A model generated the notes under the pieces. That model was not told the origin of the DNA. It did not search any database and saw nothing but the letters and a program-made list of their open reading frames with translations. This document shows, one piece after another, positions 19,088-28,061 of a DNA stretch of 64,000 nucleotides (its first letter is position 1; each line of letters begins with the position of its first letter). Where the stretch lies: the NCBI GenBank assembly GCA_002389385.1, contig DGOK01000118.1, positions 818 through 64,817 on the forward strand, given 5' to 3'. A program made the translations under genes and the position numbers. Source of the stretch: Rhodospirillaceae bacterium UBA4468 (lineage in GTDB: Bacteria; Pseudomonadota; Alphaproteobacteria; Rhodospirillales; Casp-alpha2).

Positions 19088-19522
19088 ATGTTCGGTATAT
19101 TTGGTAAAAGCGACGAGAAAATTCAGGAATTGATCGACAACAAACAATTCGATGAGTTGTCGACGGAAGTTATTGATGAATTGGCGAAGGAACTGATTCT
19201 CACAACTGAAAACAATATGGATAAGTAAAAAGTTGTTGAGCGAATAGAGATCATCACAGCCGAGTGCGTATTTGGCATGAACTTGTTCAAAGATTTCTTC
19301 GCAAGCATTACTGATATTTTTGGTGGTCGCACATCATCATCTCAAAAAGTATTACGGAACGCCCGTCTCACGTGCCTCACAGAACTCAGACGCGAAGCCC
19401 TGATTTCTGGCGCGAATGCCGTTATTGGTATTGATCTTGCCTATAACGAAATCTCGGGCGATGGCAAAAGTATGTTATTTGTCGTTGCGACCGGGACTGC
19501 CGTCATTGTTGAACCCAAATAA
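19088..19522 (+). pseudogene. YbjQ/UPF0145-family gene interrupted by an in-frame TAA
   Basis: GGGAG precedes ATG 19088. The frame encodes 46 residues ending LILTTENNMDK, then TAA 19226-19228, then continues in the same frame with KVVERIEIITAECVFGMNLFKDFFASITDIFGGR. YbjQ proteins have ILTT-N followed directly by a K/R-IVEYxGIVTGE strand, so the stop falls inside the domain, probably at a former Tyr, Lys or Glu codon. The second fragment, from ATG 19277 to 19522, has no ribosome-binding site. The restored protein would be 144 residues. The family is a pentameric fold of unclear function, once called heavy-metal binding. Confidence 0.75.
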
Positions 19523-19534
19523 TAGAGCCCTATC

Positions 19535-20425
19535 ATGGACAAAAACCTCGAAGCCAATATAGGCGAACAATTAGAAGCCGCTTCCAAGTACGCAGATATC
19601 GTGGTCGAATTTGGCGTTGAATACGGCTTTCAGCTTTTAGGTGGTCTCGTATTCCTGTTGGTCGGCTTGGAGGTCGCGTCATGGATTGGTGGACGCGTCG
19701 CGCTGATGATGGAAGCGCGTGAGGTTGATGTCACCCTCTCTCGCTTCATTGGAAATGTCGTTAAAATCATCGCCATCGTGTTCCTTATAATCATCACACT
19801 GGGCAACTTTGGTGTCTCAATCGCACCCTTGATCGCCCTTGCAGGTGCGGGTGCGTTCGGTGCGACAATTGCCATTCAAGGCCCACTATCGAACTACGGC
19901 GCGGGTGTTTCTATTATTCTTGCGCGCCCGTTTGTTGTTGGAAACACAATCACCGTGAACCGCGCCGCAGGCGGTGTCGTTGAAGAAATCACTCTCGCCC
20001 ACACCGTTCTAATTGGTGAAGACGACGAGCGTATCACTGTTCCCAATAAAGAAATCGTCAGCCGCATCATTGTGAATTCTCAAACCCGCCGCGTTGTCGA
20101 AACAAAGATTGCTGTTGCCGAAGGTCAAGACATCGACGTCGTAAAGGCAGCTGCAAAACGTGCCGTTGATGGCATTGAAGCAATTGAAGGTGGCTCGACA
20201 CCAGAAATCGGCATTCATGATTTCACCTATGGCGGCATCATCTTAGGCATTCGTTATTGGGTGCCATCCAGCCGGTATTTCGAAGTCCGATATGCTGTTA
20301 ACAAAGCCGCCCTTAAAGAATTGAACAATGCCGGCATCAAACTCATGTTGGCTGCGCCAATGGCTGTGATAACAACGTTCCTTTCCGCTGATGATGATGA
20401 AACCAAAGAAGATCGAATCCTCTAA
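19535..20425 (+). CDS. mscS: MscS-family small-conductance mechanosensitive channel
   Basis: The 296-residue membrane protein has three predicted helices (about residues 28-50, 68-90 and 95-125). The Gly/Ala-rich pore helix LIALAGAGAFGATIAIQGPLSNYGAG is followed by the cytoplasmic beta domain: PFVVGNTITV, GVVEEI and the VPNKEIVSRIIVN signature. MscS channels open under membrane tension and protect against osmotic downshock. It starts 12 bases after the broken YbjQ gene and may share its transcript. Confidence 0.93.
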   Translation: MDKNLEANIGEQLEAASKYADIVVEFGVEYGFQLLGGLVFLLVGLEVASWIGGRVALMMEAREVDVTLSRFIGNVVKIIAIVFLIIITLGNFGVSIAPLIALAGAGAFGATIAIQGPLSNYGAGVSIILARPFVVGNTITVNRAAGGVVEEITLAHTVLIGEDDERITVPNKEIVSRIIVNSQTRRVVETKIAVAEGQDIDVVKAAAKRAVDGIEAIEGGSTPEIGIHDFTYGGIILGIRYWVPSSRYFEVRYAVNKAALKELNNAGIKLMLAAPMAVITTFLSADDDETKEDRIL

Positions 20426-20439
20426 GGTCGCTTGATCCG

Positions 20440-20923
20440 TTATTCATATCTGGGTTTTAGGAAATCGTTGATCGGCATATCAATGTATAAACCACATTCG
20501 GCAGGGTCTATGCCAAAACGTGAGCACATCGATACAATTTCAATTTGATCCGCAAGGCTCGCTTCGCCGTCTGCTTCACTGACAGCAACACACACACGCA
20601 GCAACAAAGCACCGTCTTCAGCATTCGATGTGATCTTTGCAATGGCCTCACGTGCTTCGGCATGACCTATTTCAGGATTCTCAAGAATCGACTCGCAAAA
20701 TACGCGAAAAATATCGACCCCTTCGTGTGGATCAAAGACTTTCAAGCGATCAAGTGTCTGTAATATCTGGTCGACACGAACATTTTCAGCAAAGCTCACC
20801 TTGCCATCCGTCGTCGCAACCATGGCACATGCGGCCATCACACTCTCCAAAAACGGGCGATTCTGTTGCCGTTCCAAGCCCCCCTTGAAATATTTCAGTT
20901 AAAGTCGCGATGACTCCACCCAT
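20440..20923 (-). pseudogene. TerB-like protein, frameshifted at a G6 run near its start
   Basis: A strong AAGGAGG site precedes ATG 20923, which opens MGGVIATLTEIFQGG. The frame then enters six G on the minus strand (20884-20879). The TerB-like body, MAACAMVATTDGKVSFAE onward, lies in the next frame. With five G the two parts join as ...FQGGLERQQNRPFLE..., a normal N terminus. As written, only a TTG at 20877 without a proper site could start the 145-residue body. TerB-like domains are helical, with acidic metal-binding loops (two here, DGKVSFAE and DGEASLADQ); function is not established. A homopolymer read error is possible. Confidence 0.65.
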
Positions 20924-21058
20924 GAAGAATCCTCCTTAAAAACAAATACCATATGCCTGCCAGCATCGTCGCTCCATTGACGCAAGCCCATCTTCGCAGG
21001 ATACACTAACGTATGGGAGCTGTCTTTTGAGTGAAAAAATACATACCAGGTTCGCTTG

Positions 21059-21556
21059 ATGCGCTGGGGCGATAGCAGTGCGTCTGGCCGGACCGTGACA
21101 TTAAAGCTCCCCGATGATGGCGACGAGCATCCTTTCAAAGGATTAGATGTTGGTGCCAAGAACGGTCAGATGCTGGAAATTGTCATCGCCATTGTTGAGA
21201 ACGGCGAACTTGAAACGCTAAGCGCACAAAAAAAGCCCACGCCAAAACTCAAAATAAATATCCCAAAGAAAAACAAACCCGCCGACGCCCCAAGAAAGCT
21301 GGCCGTCCTTGAGAATGTCCGTACAACAATTTTCAAATCAGTTGAGAGTGCGCCGGTTAAGCCAGAACCTCCTGTTGAGCCCGTACCGGCACCACCGCCG
21401 CCACCGCCTATAGAGCCACCGCCACCGATTGCAGCTCCAACGCCACCGCCGATGCATCAGGACCCTGTTGAAGAAGAGCCTGTGCTTGCACCAGAACCAA
21501 CACCTGCATCACAAAATGACCTTGCAACCAAGCAATATGGATGGCACCAATCTTGA
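21059..21556 (+). CDS. Unrecognised protein with proline-rich C-terminal half
   Basis: I do not recognise a named family. The first 50 residues (RWGDSSASGRTVTLKLP...HPFKGL) look like a folded beta domain. The remainder is Lys/Pro rich with a run of prolines (PAPPPPPPIEPPPPI) and acidic residues, so it is probably disordered. There is no signal peptide or membrane segment. ATG 21059 has CAGG eight bases upstream. The last 20 bases overlap the next gene in another frame. A frameshifted single gene is possible, because the reading continues sensibly from ...KQYG into ...TNLDAYADQ. Confidence 0.6.
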   Translation: MRWGDSSASGRTVTLKLPDDGDEHPFKGLDVGAKNGQMLEIVIAIVENGELETLSAQKKPTPKLKINIPKKNKPADAPRKLAVLENVRTTIFKSVESAPVKPEPPVEPVPAPPPPPPIEPPPPIAAPTPPPMHQDPVEEEPVLAPEPTPASQNDLATKQYGWHQS

Positions 21557-21959
21557 TGCGTATGCAGATCAAATGGGACAGGCTGCGGAAGCACTCGCCG
21601 CCGTCGCTAAGCGACTGGATAAAGACGACGACGATCTACCGAAGTTCCCATCATCCATGTTCGAAGATGACGAGACCGAAGAGCCAGGCGTTGTTGTTGT
21701 CAGGCGTGCTTTCGATTTGTGCAAAGCTATCGATAAACAACGCGCAGGCTTTTTCTATTTTATGCGCTCTCGCTATCCCAAGGCCCCAAAGCTCGGCGAA
21801 GAAGGGGGTGAATGGAGCCGGGATGCAAAATCAACACGTGACCGCGTGTGTTTGCATTGCGACACACCTGCACTCGTGGATTTAGCTGAGGATGTTGACG
21901 CCAGACGCCGTTTTGAAGAACTTGAAAATGAGTTTGAGCGCCATGAGCGCCTTCGATAA
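21537..21959 (+). CDS. Unrecognised small acidic/charged protein
   Basis: The product (140 residues from ATG 21537) has a predicted helix in AYADQMGQAAEALAAVAKRL, an acidic stretch, then a conserved-looking core, VVRRAFDLCKAIDKQRAGFFYFMRSRYPK, and an Arg/Glu-rich tail. I do not recognise it. No ribosome-binding site is visible, which fits either translational coupling to the preceding proline-rich gene or a former fusion with it. It is convergent with the RNA methyltransferase gene, with three bases between stops. Confidence 0.55.
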   Translation: MDGTNLDAYADQMGQAAEALAAVAKRLDKDDDDLPKFPSSMFEDDETEEPGVVVVRRAFDLCKAIDKQRAGFFYFMRSRYPKAPKLGEEGGEWSRDAKSTRDRVCLHCDTPALVDLAEDVDARRRFEELENEFERHERLR

Positions 21960-21962
21960 GCC

Positions 21963-23285
21963 TTAGCGCTGACGCTCAAGCACCGCACAGAAAAAGCCAT
22001 CCGTGCCTGCTGATGCAGGTGATAGCCTAAGACACGGCCCTGATGGGGGCGGCGGACCGCCAACAGTTTCAGACCAGACTTCGTCAATTGGGATTGGCTG
22101 AAATTCTGGCTTCTTTTCCACAAACCATGCGAGCTGCTGCTCGTTCTCTTCTTGTAAAAGTGAGCACGTCACATAAATCAAACGACCATGCGGCTTCACC
22201 AATTCGGCAGCACTTAACATAATACGCTGTTGGTTCTCACGAATTTCAGCCAGTCGCTCCGGCGTGAAGCACCATCGCGCATCCGGGTTGCGTCGCCAGC
22301 TCCCAGTTCCTGTGCATGGCACATCGATCAGAACCCGATCTGCAAATCCTTTATGTTCTTCAACCCACGGCTCATCAACCGCAGCAATCGCACGTCGGCG
22401 CACCTGAACTGCACTTGCACGCTTTAGGCGGGGTGTCATCCGGTCCATCCGATACCGTGAAATATCTAGTGCGAAAAGGCGGCCAGACAAACGACCTTCA
22501 TCCGCCATAGCGGCGGCGAGCGCCAAAGTCTTACCGCCTGCACCCGCACAATAATCGACAACGGTCATGCCAGGCTTGGCACCACACAGCATAGAAACAA
22601 GTTGTGAGCCTTCGTCTTGAACTTCAACAAGCCCTTCTTTAAAGGCCCGGGTCCCGCCCAAGCGTACCTTGCCTTCAACACGAATACCTAACGGAGAAAG
22701 TGATGTCGGCGCGCACGTGATATAATCTTCTTGAAGGCGTGCCAGTGCATCCTCAGGCGTGCCTTTAATTGTATTTACCCGTAAGTCCAGCGGTGCGACT
22801 TGATTGAGTGCAGACATCTCCTGTTCAAGCTTATCACCCCACAGCGCACGAAAAGGTCGGTCCATCCATTCAGGGTATTCAAGGCGAACATGGTCCGGCA
22901 TATCGCGGTTGAGCAGCGGCCGACCATAAAGTGCTTCTGCAAGCTCGGCTTCTGGGTCGCTCAGCAACTCGGGACAATGGCGCGTGCCCGTAAACATCGC
23001 TTTGACGTCGTCCAGAGATTTGCGTTCTTCTAAAATCAGAAATGAGATCGCACGAAGCCTGGAATTGGTTTCTAAACTAAGACCCGTTCGCTCAATCCAC
23101 CAATCAAGCTTGGCGCGACGGCGAAGCACGTCATAGACCCGCCCCCCAACATCACGTCGGTCACCGGAGCCTGCATATCGTCTTGAACGGAAATACCCAT
23201 CGACAATATGATCCGGCGCTTGATCATCAGCATCAATCGCCGTCAGCAATTCAATCGTTGCTTCAACCCGTGCGCCCGGGGTCAT
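21963..23285 (-). CDS. RsmB/NOP-family RNA cytosine-C5 methyltransferase
   Basis: The 440-residue protein has an N-terminal helical NusB-like part (about residues 1-150) and a SAM methyltransferase core: VVDYCAGAGGKTLALAA (motif I), FALDISRYRMDRM, VLIDVPCTGTGSWRRNPDARW (catalytic-release Cys) and LIYVTCSLLQEENE (nucleophile Cys). This is the m5C rRNA methyltransferase layout. RsmB modifies C967 of 16S rRNA, but the alphaproteobacterial paralogues cannot be separated by eye. It follows guaB by 9 bases on the same strand, so co-transcription is likely. Confidence 0.88.
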   Translation of the reverse strand: MTPGARVEATIELLTAIDADDQAPDHIVDGYFRSRRYAGSGDRRDVGGRVYDVLRRRAKLDWWIERTGLSLETNSRLRAISFLILEERKSLDDVKAMFTGTRHCPELLSDPEAELAEALYGRPLLNRDMPDHVRLEYPEWMDRPFRALWGDKLEQEMSALNQVAPLDLRVNTIKGTPEDALARLQEDYITCAPTSLSPLGIRVEGKVRLGGTRAFKEGLVEVQDEGSQLVSMLCGAKPGMTVVDYCAGAGGKTLALAAAMADEGRLSGRLFALDISRYRMDRMTPRLKRASAVQVRRRAIAAVDEPWVEEHKGFADRVLIDVPCTGTGSWRRNPDARWCFTPERLAEIRENQQRIMLSAAELVKPHGRLIYVTCSLLQEENEQQLAWFVEKKPEFQPIPIDEVWSETVGGPPPPSGPCLRLSPASAGTDGFFCAVLERQR

Positions 23286-23294
23286 GTCTTACCC

Positions 23295-24779
23295 CTACCC
23301 GTCAGAACGGTAATTAGGTGCCTCGCGGGTGATGGTAATATCGTGAACATGACTCTCGCGTAGACCGGCATTGGTGATCCGACGGAAGCTCGCGTTCTCA
23401 CGTAATTCATTAATCGTCCCACATCCCGTATAGCCCATCGCAGAGCACAAACCACCGGTTAGCTGGTGGATGATATTGCCAATCGATCCTTTGTAAGGGA
23501 CGCGTCCTTCAACACCTTCTGGGACAAGCTTAAGGCTATCAGAGACTTCTTCCTGAAAATATCGATCTGCAGAACCACGAGCCATCGCACCCAATGAGCC
23601 CATACCACGGTAGGCCTTATAAGACCGACCCTGGAACAATAAGACTTCGCCTGGGCTTTCATCAGTACCCGCAAATAACGAACCGATCATCACGGCATCG
23701 GCACCCGCTGCAATCGCTTTGGCGATATCGCCAGAATACTTGATCCCGCCGTCGGCAATACATGGAATGCCTGATTTGCGGCATTCTTCAGCAGTTTCCA
23801 GTACAGCCGTAAACTGCGGCATACCAACACCGGCAACCATCCGTGTCGTACAAATTGTACCCGGACCAATACCAATTTTGATACAATCCGCACCTGCGTC
23901 TATCAGTGCTTTGGCCGCATCCGGCGTTACAACGTTACCGACAATAACCTGCACAGCATTCGAAAGCTTTTTGATTTCACTCACAGAACTTACGACACCG
24001 GCTGAATGACCATGCGCAGTATCAACAACTACAACGTCACATCCTGCATCTAATAGCGCCGCAGCACGTTCACGTCCCGCGTCGCCCACACCTGTTGCCG
24101 CAGCAACACGAAGACGGCCATGCGCATCTTTACACGCATTCGGAAAACGTTCTTCTTTTTCCATATCCTTGACGGTGATCAGACCGACACAGCGATAACC
24201 ATCATCAACGACAATTAATCTCTCAATCCGGTATTGATGCAACAAACGGCGCGCTTCTTTACCATCAACGCCTTCTTTGACCGTAATCAAAGGCATTTCA
24301 GCAGTATTCCGCGTCATCAGCTCACTGACAGGTTGATTGGGATTGCTGGCAAACCGAATGTCACGGTTGGTCAAAATACCAACCAGAATATTGCTCTGGC
24401 GCTCAACAACCGGCATGCCAGAAAAACCAGTTTCTGCCTTCAGGCGGAGCGCATCAGCCAATGTCTGATCAGGATGAATAGTCAGTGGGTCTGAAACCAT
24501 GCCGCTTTCGAACTTTTTGACGCGCCGGACTTCGGCCGCCTGTTCTTCGATCGTCATGTTTTTATGTAAGACCCCGATGCCTCCAGCTTGTGCCATTGCA
24601 ATGGCAAGCTGATGCTCAGTCACTGTATCCATCGCTGCTGAAATCAGCGGGATATTCAACGAGATTTCTTTGGTCAAACGGGTTCGGGTGTCGGTATTCG
24701 CAGGCAGCACATGAGATGCGGCTGGAATTAACAACACGTCGTCAAAAGTTAGTGCTTCTTCAATCTTGGGCGGTGCCAT
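23295..24779 (-). CDS. guaB: Inosine-5'-monophosphate dehydrogenase
   Basis: IMPDH oxidises IMP to XMP, the committed step of GMP synthesis. I start at ATG 24779, which has GGAGG six bases upstream and begins MAPPKIEEALTFDDVLL; the frame is open further to 24824. The catalytic loop GIGPGTICTTR contains the nucleophile Cys. Two CBS domains sit between about residues 95 and 210 (GFSGMPVVER, LTNRDIRF, RRLLHQYRIERLIVVDD). The C-terminal ERYFQE-like flap and YKGS are present. Full length, 494 residues. Confidence 0.97.
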   Translation of the reverse strand: MAPPKIEEALTFDDVLLIPAASHVLPANTDTRTRLTKEISLNIPLISAAMDTVTEHQLAIAMAQAGGIGVLHKNMTIEEQAAEVRRVKKFESGMVSDPLTIHPDQTLADALRLKAETGFSGMPVVERQSNILVGILTNRDIRFASNPNQPVSELMTRNTAEMPLITVKEGVDGKEARRLLHQYRIERLIVVDDGYRCVGLITVKDMEKEERFPNACKDAHGRLRVAAATGVGDAGRERAAALLDAGCDVVVVDTAHGHSAGVVSSVSEIKKLSNAVQVIVGNVVTPDAAKALIDAGADCIKIGIGPGTICTTRMVAGVGMPQFTAVLETAEECRKSGIPCIADGGIKYSGDIAKAIAAGADAVMIGSLFAGTDESPGEVLLFQGRSYKAYRGMGSLGAMARGSADRYFQEEVSDSLKLVPEGVEGRVPYKGSIGNIIHQLTGGLCSAMGYTGCGTINELRENASFRRITNAGLRESHVHDITITREAPNYRSDG

Positions 24780-24917
24780 GACGCCTCCGATCTTGAGTTG
24801 TGGCGTTGACGCGTCATCATACACACGACTTTCTCTTTCACAAGCTTCCTGAGTGATATCGATTACGGTATGCAGAAGTATTTGAAATAATTTAAGAAAA
24901 TCGTATTCTCTAGCAAC

Positions 24918-25640
24918 TTAAGCCGCTTTATTTTCGCCTCGGAACCCCATCGCAACCAGATAGAACTCAGCCGAGTCGCTACGGCTCGCTTTCGGCTTTG
25001 CATGCTTAACCGTCTTGAAATTACGCTTCAGTTCCACAAGCAGGTCATTTTCTGCCCCACCTTGCAGCACTTTTCCAACAAATGTACCGCCGGGCGCCAG
25101 AACGTCGAAAGCGAACTCAGCCGCAACTTCCAACAGCCCCATAATGCGCAAATGGTCCGTATGCGGATGTCCAGTCGACGATGCCGCCATGTCGCTTAGA
25201 ACGATGTCCGCAGGGCCATTAATCAAAGCCTTAAGACGATCCGGCGCATCGTCATCCATGAAATCGCCCTGAATCAGATCTGCACCAGCAACGGGGTCAA
25301 TTTCTAAAAGATCAATCCCGACCACATGGCCGCTTTTGCCCAAGCGCTCCATCGTGACCTGTGTCCATCCACCAGGTGCCGCGCCAAGATCAATGATCTT
25401 GAGGCCTTTCTTGAGGAACTTAAATTTCTCGTCGAGCTCAATCAGCTTGAATGCCGCGCGCGACCGATAGCCTAAGCGCTTTGCTTCTTGAACATAAGGA
25501 TCATTCAATTGACGTTGCAGCCAACGGGTTGAGGACAGCCGCCGTCCCTTTGCGGTTTTCACACGCGTATGCAGGCCCCGGCTTGCTGCGCTGGGATCGC
25601 CTGATCCTTTTTTGCCACTTTTACCGCTGCCACGTGCCAT
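24918..25640 (-). CDS. rlmE: 23S rRNA (uridine-2'-O-)-methyltransferase RlmE/FtsJ
   Basis: RlmE methylates U2552 in the A loop of 23S rRNA at a late step of 50S assembly. The 240-residue protein has a basic N-terminal tail (GSGKSGKKGSG), then SRAAFKLIELDEKFKFL, SAM motif I in IDLGAAPGGWTQV, the catalytic Asp in IVLSDMAAS, and the catalytic Lys in GGTFVGKVLQG. The start is ATG 25640. It lies 22 bases downstream of ppx on the same strand, an arrangement seen in other alphaproteobacteria. Confidence 0.95.
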   Translation of the reverse strand: MARGSGKSGKKGSGDPSAASRGLHTRVKTAKGRRLSSTRWLQRQLNDPYVQEAKRLGYRSRAAFKLIELDEKFKFLKKGLKIIDLGAAPGGWTQVTMERLGKSGHVVGIDLLEIDPVAGADLIQGDFMDDDAPDRLKALINGPADIVLSDMAASSTGHPHTDHLRIMGLLEVAAEFAFDVLAPGGTFVGKVLQGGAENDLLVELKRNFKTVKHAKPKASRSDSAEFYLVAMGFRGENKAA

Positions 25641-25662
25641 CAATTTATTACCGTCTTATTCG

Positions 25663-26727
25663 TCATATTTCAAAAATGCCACGTTGTAGTTTAGGCCCGA
25701 ATTTGTCGTGGCCATCCGCCGCCATTAATTCCGCAAGAATACCTTCTCGAATACCGCGGTCCGCAACCCCAAGCTTGCCAACCGGCCAGCGTTCGCACAC
25801 CGCGCGGAGAACAGCCAGCCCCATCAACATTAAATCGCCACGCCCGTGACCAAGACAAGGATGCGCAATTCTCTCTTCACATGTCATCCCGGCTAACTGA
25901 GCGCCGATCAGACGGATACTGTCGAACCGCATCTCAAGTCCATCGACACGGTTGCGCTTATAGCGTGGTAATTCGAGGTACATTGCGCCCAATGTCGTCA
26001 CAGTACCAGAGGCACCCACCATCCGCACGGTATTCGCAGCAATTGCCTGAGAAATACCGTTTCTTTGATCAAATGGCTGCAGATGTTGATCAACCCGCTT
26101 TAAAAGCTCTTCAAAAGTCTCGCTTGGTAACGATTCCGCACCGAACTCATCCCTTAAAGATACCACACCAAACGGCAGTGAGATCATATCAATCATGCGC
26201 GCCGGTTCACCCCGAGGTGTCGCGATCCACATTATTTCCGTTGAGCCACCGCCAATATCAAACACCAACGCGTGCGCATAACCTTTGCGTAACAAGTCTC
26301 CACATCCGGCAACTGTAAGTGCAGCCTCTTCAGATGGATCAATGACCTCAAGCTCGATACCGGTCTCGCGTTTAGTTCGATCAAGAAACGCATCAACGTC
26401 CTGAGCTTGCCGACATGCTTGCGTCGCAACCGCACGAACAGCAACAGGCCCGTAATTCGCCATGCGTTCAGCGCAATTCCTGAGCGCTGCAACAGTTCGA
26501 TCAATAGCACTTTGCTGAAAACGACCGGTTTCTGAAACCCGGTCTCCTAATCGTACGACTTTTGAAAACCCATCAATGACATGGAAGCCTGCATCATCGG
26601 GTACAGCGACCAGCAATCGACAGCTGTTCGTCCCCAAATCAATTGCCGCATATCGTTTACGACAATCATCAGATTTCACTTTGCGCCCAGTCTGCGGCGC
26701 ATGTTGATTTTCCAAACCAGGTTTCAC
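25663..26727 (-). CDS. ppx: Ppx/GppA phosphatase
   Basis: The 354-residue protein is of the actin-fold Ppx/GppA family, which hydrolyses polyphosphate or the 5'-phosphate of pppGpp. Motifs are AAIDLGTNSCRLLVA (phosphate 1), VFDIGGGSTEIMW (phosphate 2) and GASGTVTTLGA. It lacks the long C-terminal HD-like domain of E. coli Ppx, as is usual in alphaproteobacteria, so the choice between Ppx and GppA activity is open. The start is GTG 26727 with GGAG five bases upstream. It leads into rlmE. Confidence 0.9.
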   Translation of the reverse strand: MKPGLENQHAPQTGRKVKSDDCRKRYAAIDLGTNSCRLLVAVPDDAGFHVIDGFSKVVRLGDRVSETGRFQQSAIDRTVAALRNCAERMANYGPVAVRAVATQACRQAQDVDAFLDRTKRETGIELEVIDPSEEAALTVAGCGDLLRKGYAHALVFDIGGGSTEIMWIATPRGEPARMIDMISLPFGVVSLRDEFGAESLPSETFEELLKRVDQHLQPFDQRNGISQAIAANTVRMVGASGTVTTLGAMYLELPRYKRNRVDGLEMRFDSIRLIGAQLAGMTCEERIAHPCLGHGRGDLMLMGLAVLRAVCERWPVGKLGVADRGIREGILAELMAADGHDKFGPKLQRGIFEI

Positions 26728-26822
26728 GACGTCTCCAACGGACCAGTAACGCTTAGCAACATATTATGCTGATTAACATAGGTTCACGAGGTCATATTTA
26801 AAAGGATGCTATAGCGCGATGG

Positions 26823-28058
26823 CTAAGGCGCAGCCCAGCGGGATGCTTCCTTAACGTCGACCGGATGGGTTCTTGCATAAATTTCTCGGGAGGTTCTTAA
26901 ACGGCCCAAGGCCTCATCAATCTTGCCGGGGGCCAACAAAATACCGAAATCTGGAGGTACGCTTTTTTCTTTTGGTGTGTATATCCGCTCAAGCATCATG
27001 GCACCCACGTTTGGCTTGAAATGCGAACCATCTGTGTACCACTTCATCGGTGAGCCATTCCTTGGCACAGGCTCGGTCGTAATACTGTTATGCCCCGAGA
27101 AATCCCAAACCGGAAACGGCGATGCATTAACCCGTGCCGCCTCTTCCAACGTTATCTGAACAAGAGCCCGTTTCCAGTCTTCCCAGGTTTGCCACATACC
27201 ACCTGCATACATGACTTCCCAAATACGCGCATGGCTTGGGGATATGGCGATCCGAAGATCAATTTTCTTATCGTGAGCGAGGTGCACCATTCGCCGGAAC
27301 ATCTGCAATGGAGACGTCTGATCAGCTGGATCTGTCACATCCCAGCGTGATGAGTTCACTGCCCCCCACGCAGTGACGCCAAACATTCTTTCCATATAGC
27401 CAAACTGTTGCAGATGGCTTTTCTTGGTCCGCAACCAACCAGCTTCACTCCGCCATCCACTTGATCCATCTGGCTGTTGAACCAGAATATCGTCGCGGTC
27501 CTGTCGCGTAATGGTGCGAAGGCTGGATCGCAACGTATTCCAAGCAAACAATGTACGCAGAGGTTCAAGATCATCCGGCGCATTCGAAACGCCGTCTTCA
27601 CTCATTAAAAGTCGCTCTTCAGAAAATCCAGATCTGGTCACCCAGTCCCGATCAAACATCCAAAAATCCAGAGCAAGCAATGTATGGCGAACGGAGCCAA
27701 GTTCAACGGCGTGCTCAAAATAACGCATCGCCTCATAAAGGTATCCACCGTACAAGCTCAGATTATAAACAGGTGACGCATCCTTGGGCCATGCTGCGTG
27801 GTTTGTAGGCACGCCAAGTAAGGCGCGGGACGAGCCAACAATCAGACCTGTCGGTGGAGACTGACGCACCTGAAATGCTTTAACCATGCGAACATGCTTA
27901 TCAACATCCGCCTTGATTTCGTTAAAGCCTGTGATTTCTGGTCCAGGAAAAAGCCCATAGGGATCGACAACAAAATTGAAGGCACCTAGCAATGCATAGA
28001 TGCCAAATGCGACGCCAAGAAAAGCTGATAAATATCGACGGGATTGACGTTTCATCAT
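26823..28058 (-). CDS. Membrane-anchored SGNH/AlgX-DltD-like acyltransfer protein
   Basis: The 411-residue protein has one N-terminal membrane helix (about residues 9-30) and an extracytoplasmic domain. The GSSR at residues 75-78 matches the SGNH block I Ser, and DGSHF at 343-347 matches the Asp-x-x-His of block V. These are the catalytic features of the AlgJ/AlgX/DltD-type partners of MBOAT acyltransferases. It starts three bases after an MBOAT gene, which strongly suggests a two-protein O-acylation system for a surface glycan. The substrate is unknown; I see no alginate or teichoic acid genes nearby. Confidence 0.72.
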   Translation of the reverse strand: MMKRQSRRYLSAFLGVAFGIYALLGAFNFVVDPYGLFPGPEITGFNEIKADVDKHVRMVKAFQVRQSPPTGLIVGSSRALLGVPTNHAAWPKDASPVYNLSLYGGYLYEAMRYFEHAVELGSVRHTLLALDFWMFDRDWVTRSGFSEERLLMSEDGVSNAPDDLEPLRTLFAWNTLRSSLRTITRQDRDDILVQQPDGSSGWRSEAGWLRTKKSHLQQFGYMERMFGVTAWGAVNSSRWDVTDPADQTSPLQMFRRMVHLAHDKKIDLRIAISPSHARIWEVMYAGGMWQTWEDWKRALVQITLEEAARVNASPFPVWDFSGHNSITTEPVPRNGSPMKWYTDGSHFKPNVGAMMLERIYTPKEKSVPPDFGILLAPGKIDEALGRLRTSREIYARTHPVDVKEASRWAAP

Positions 28059-28061
28059 TGC

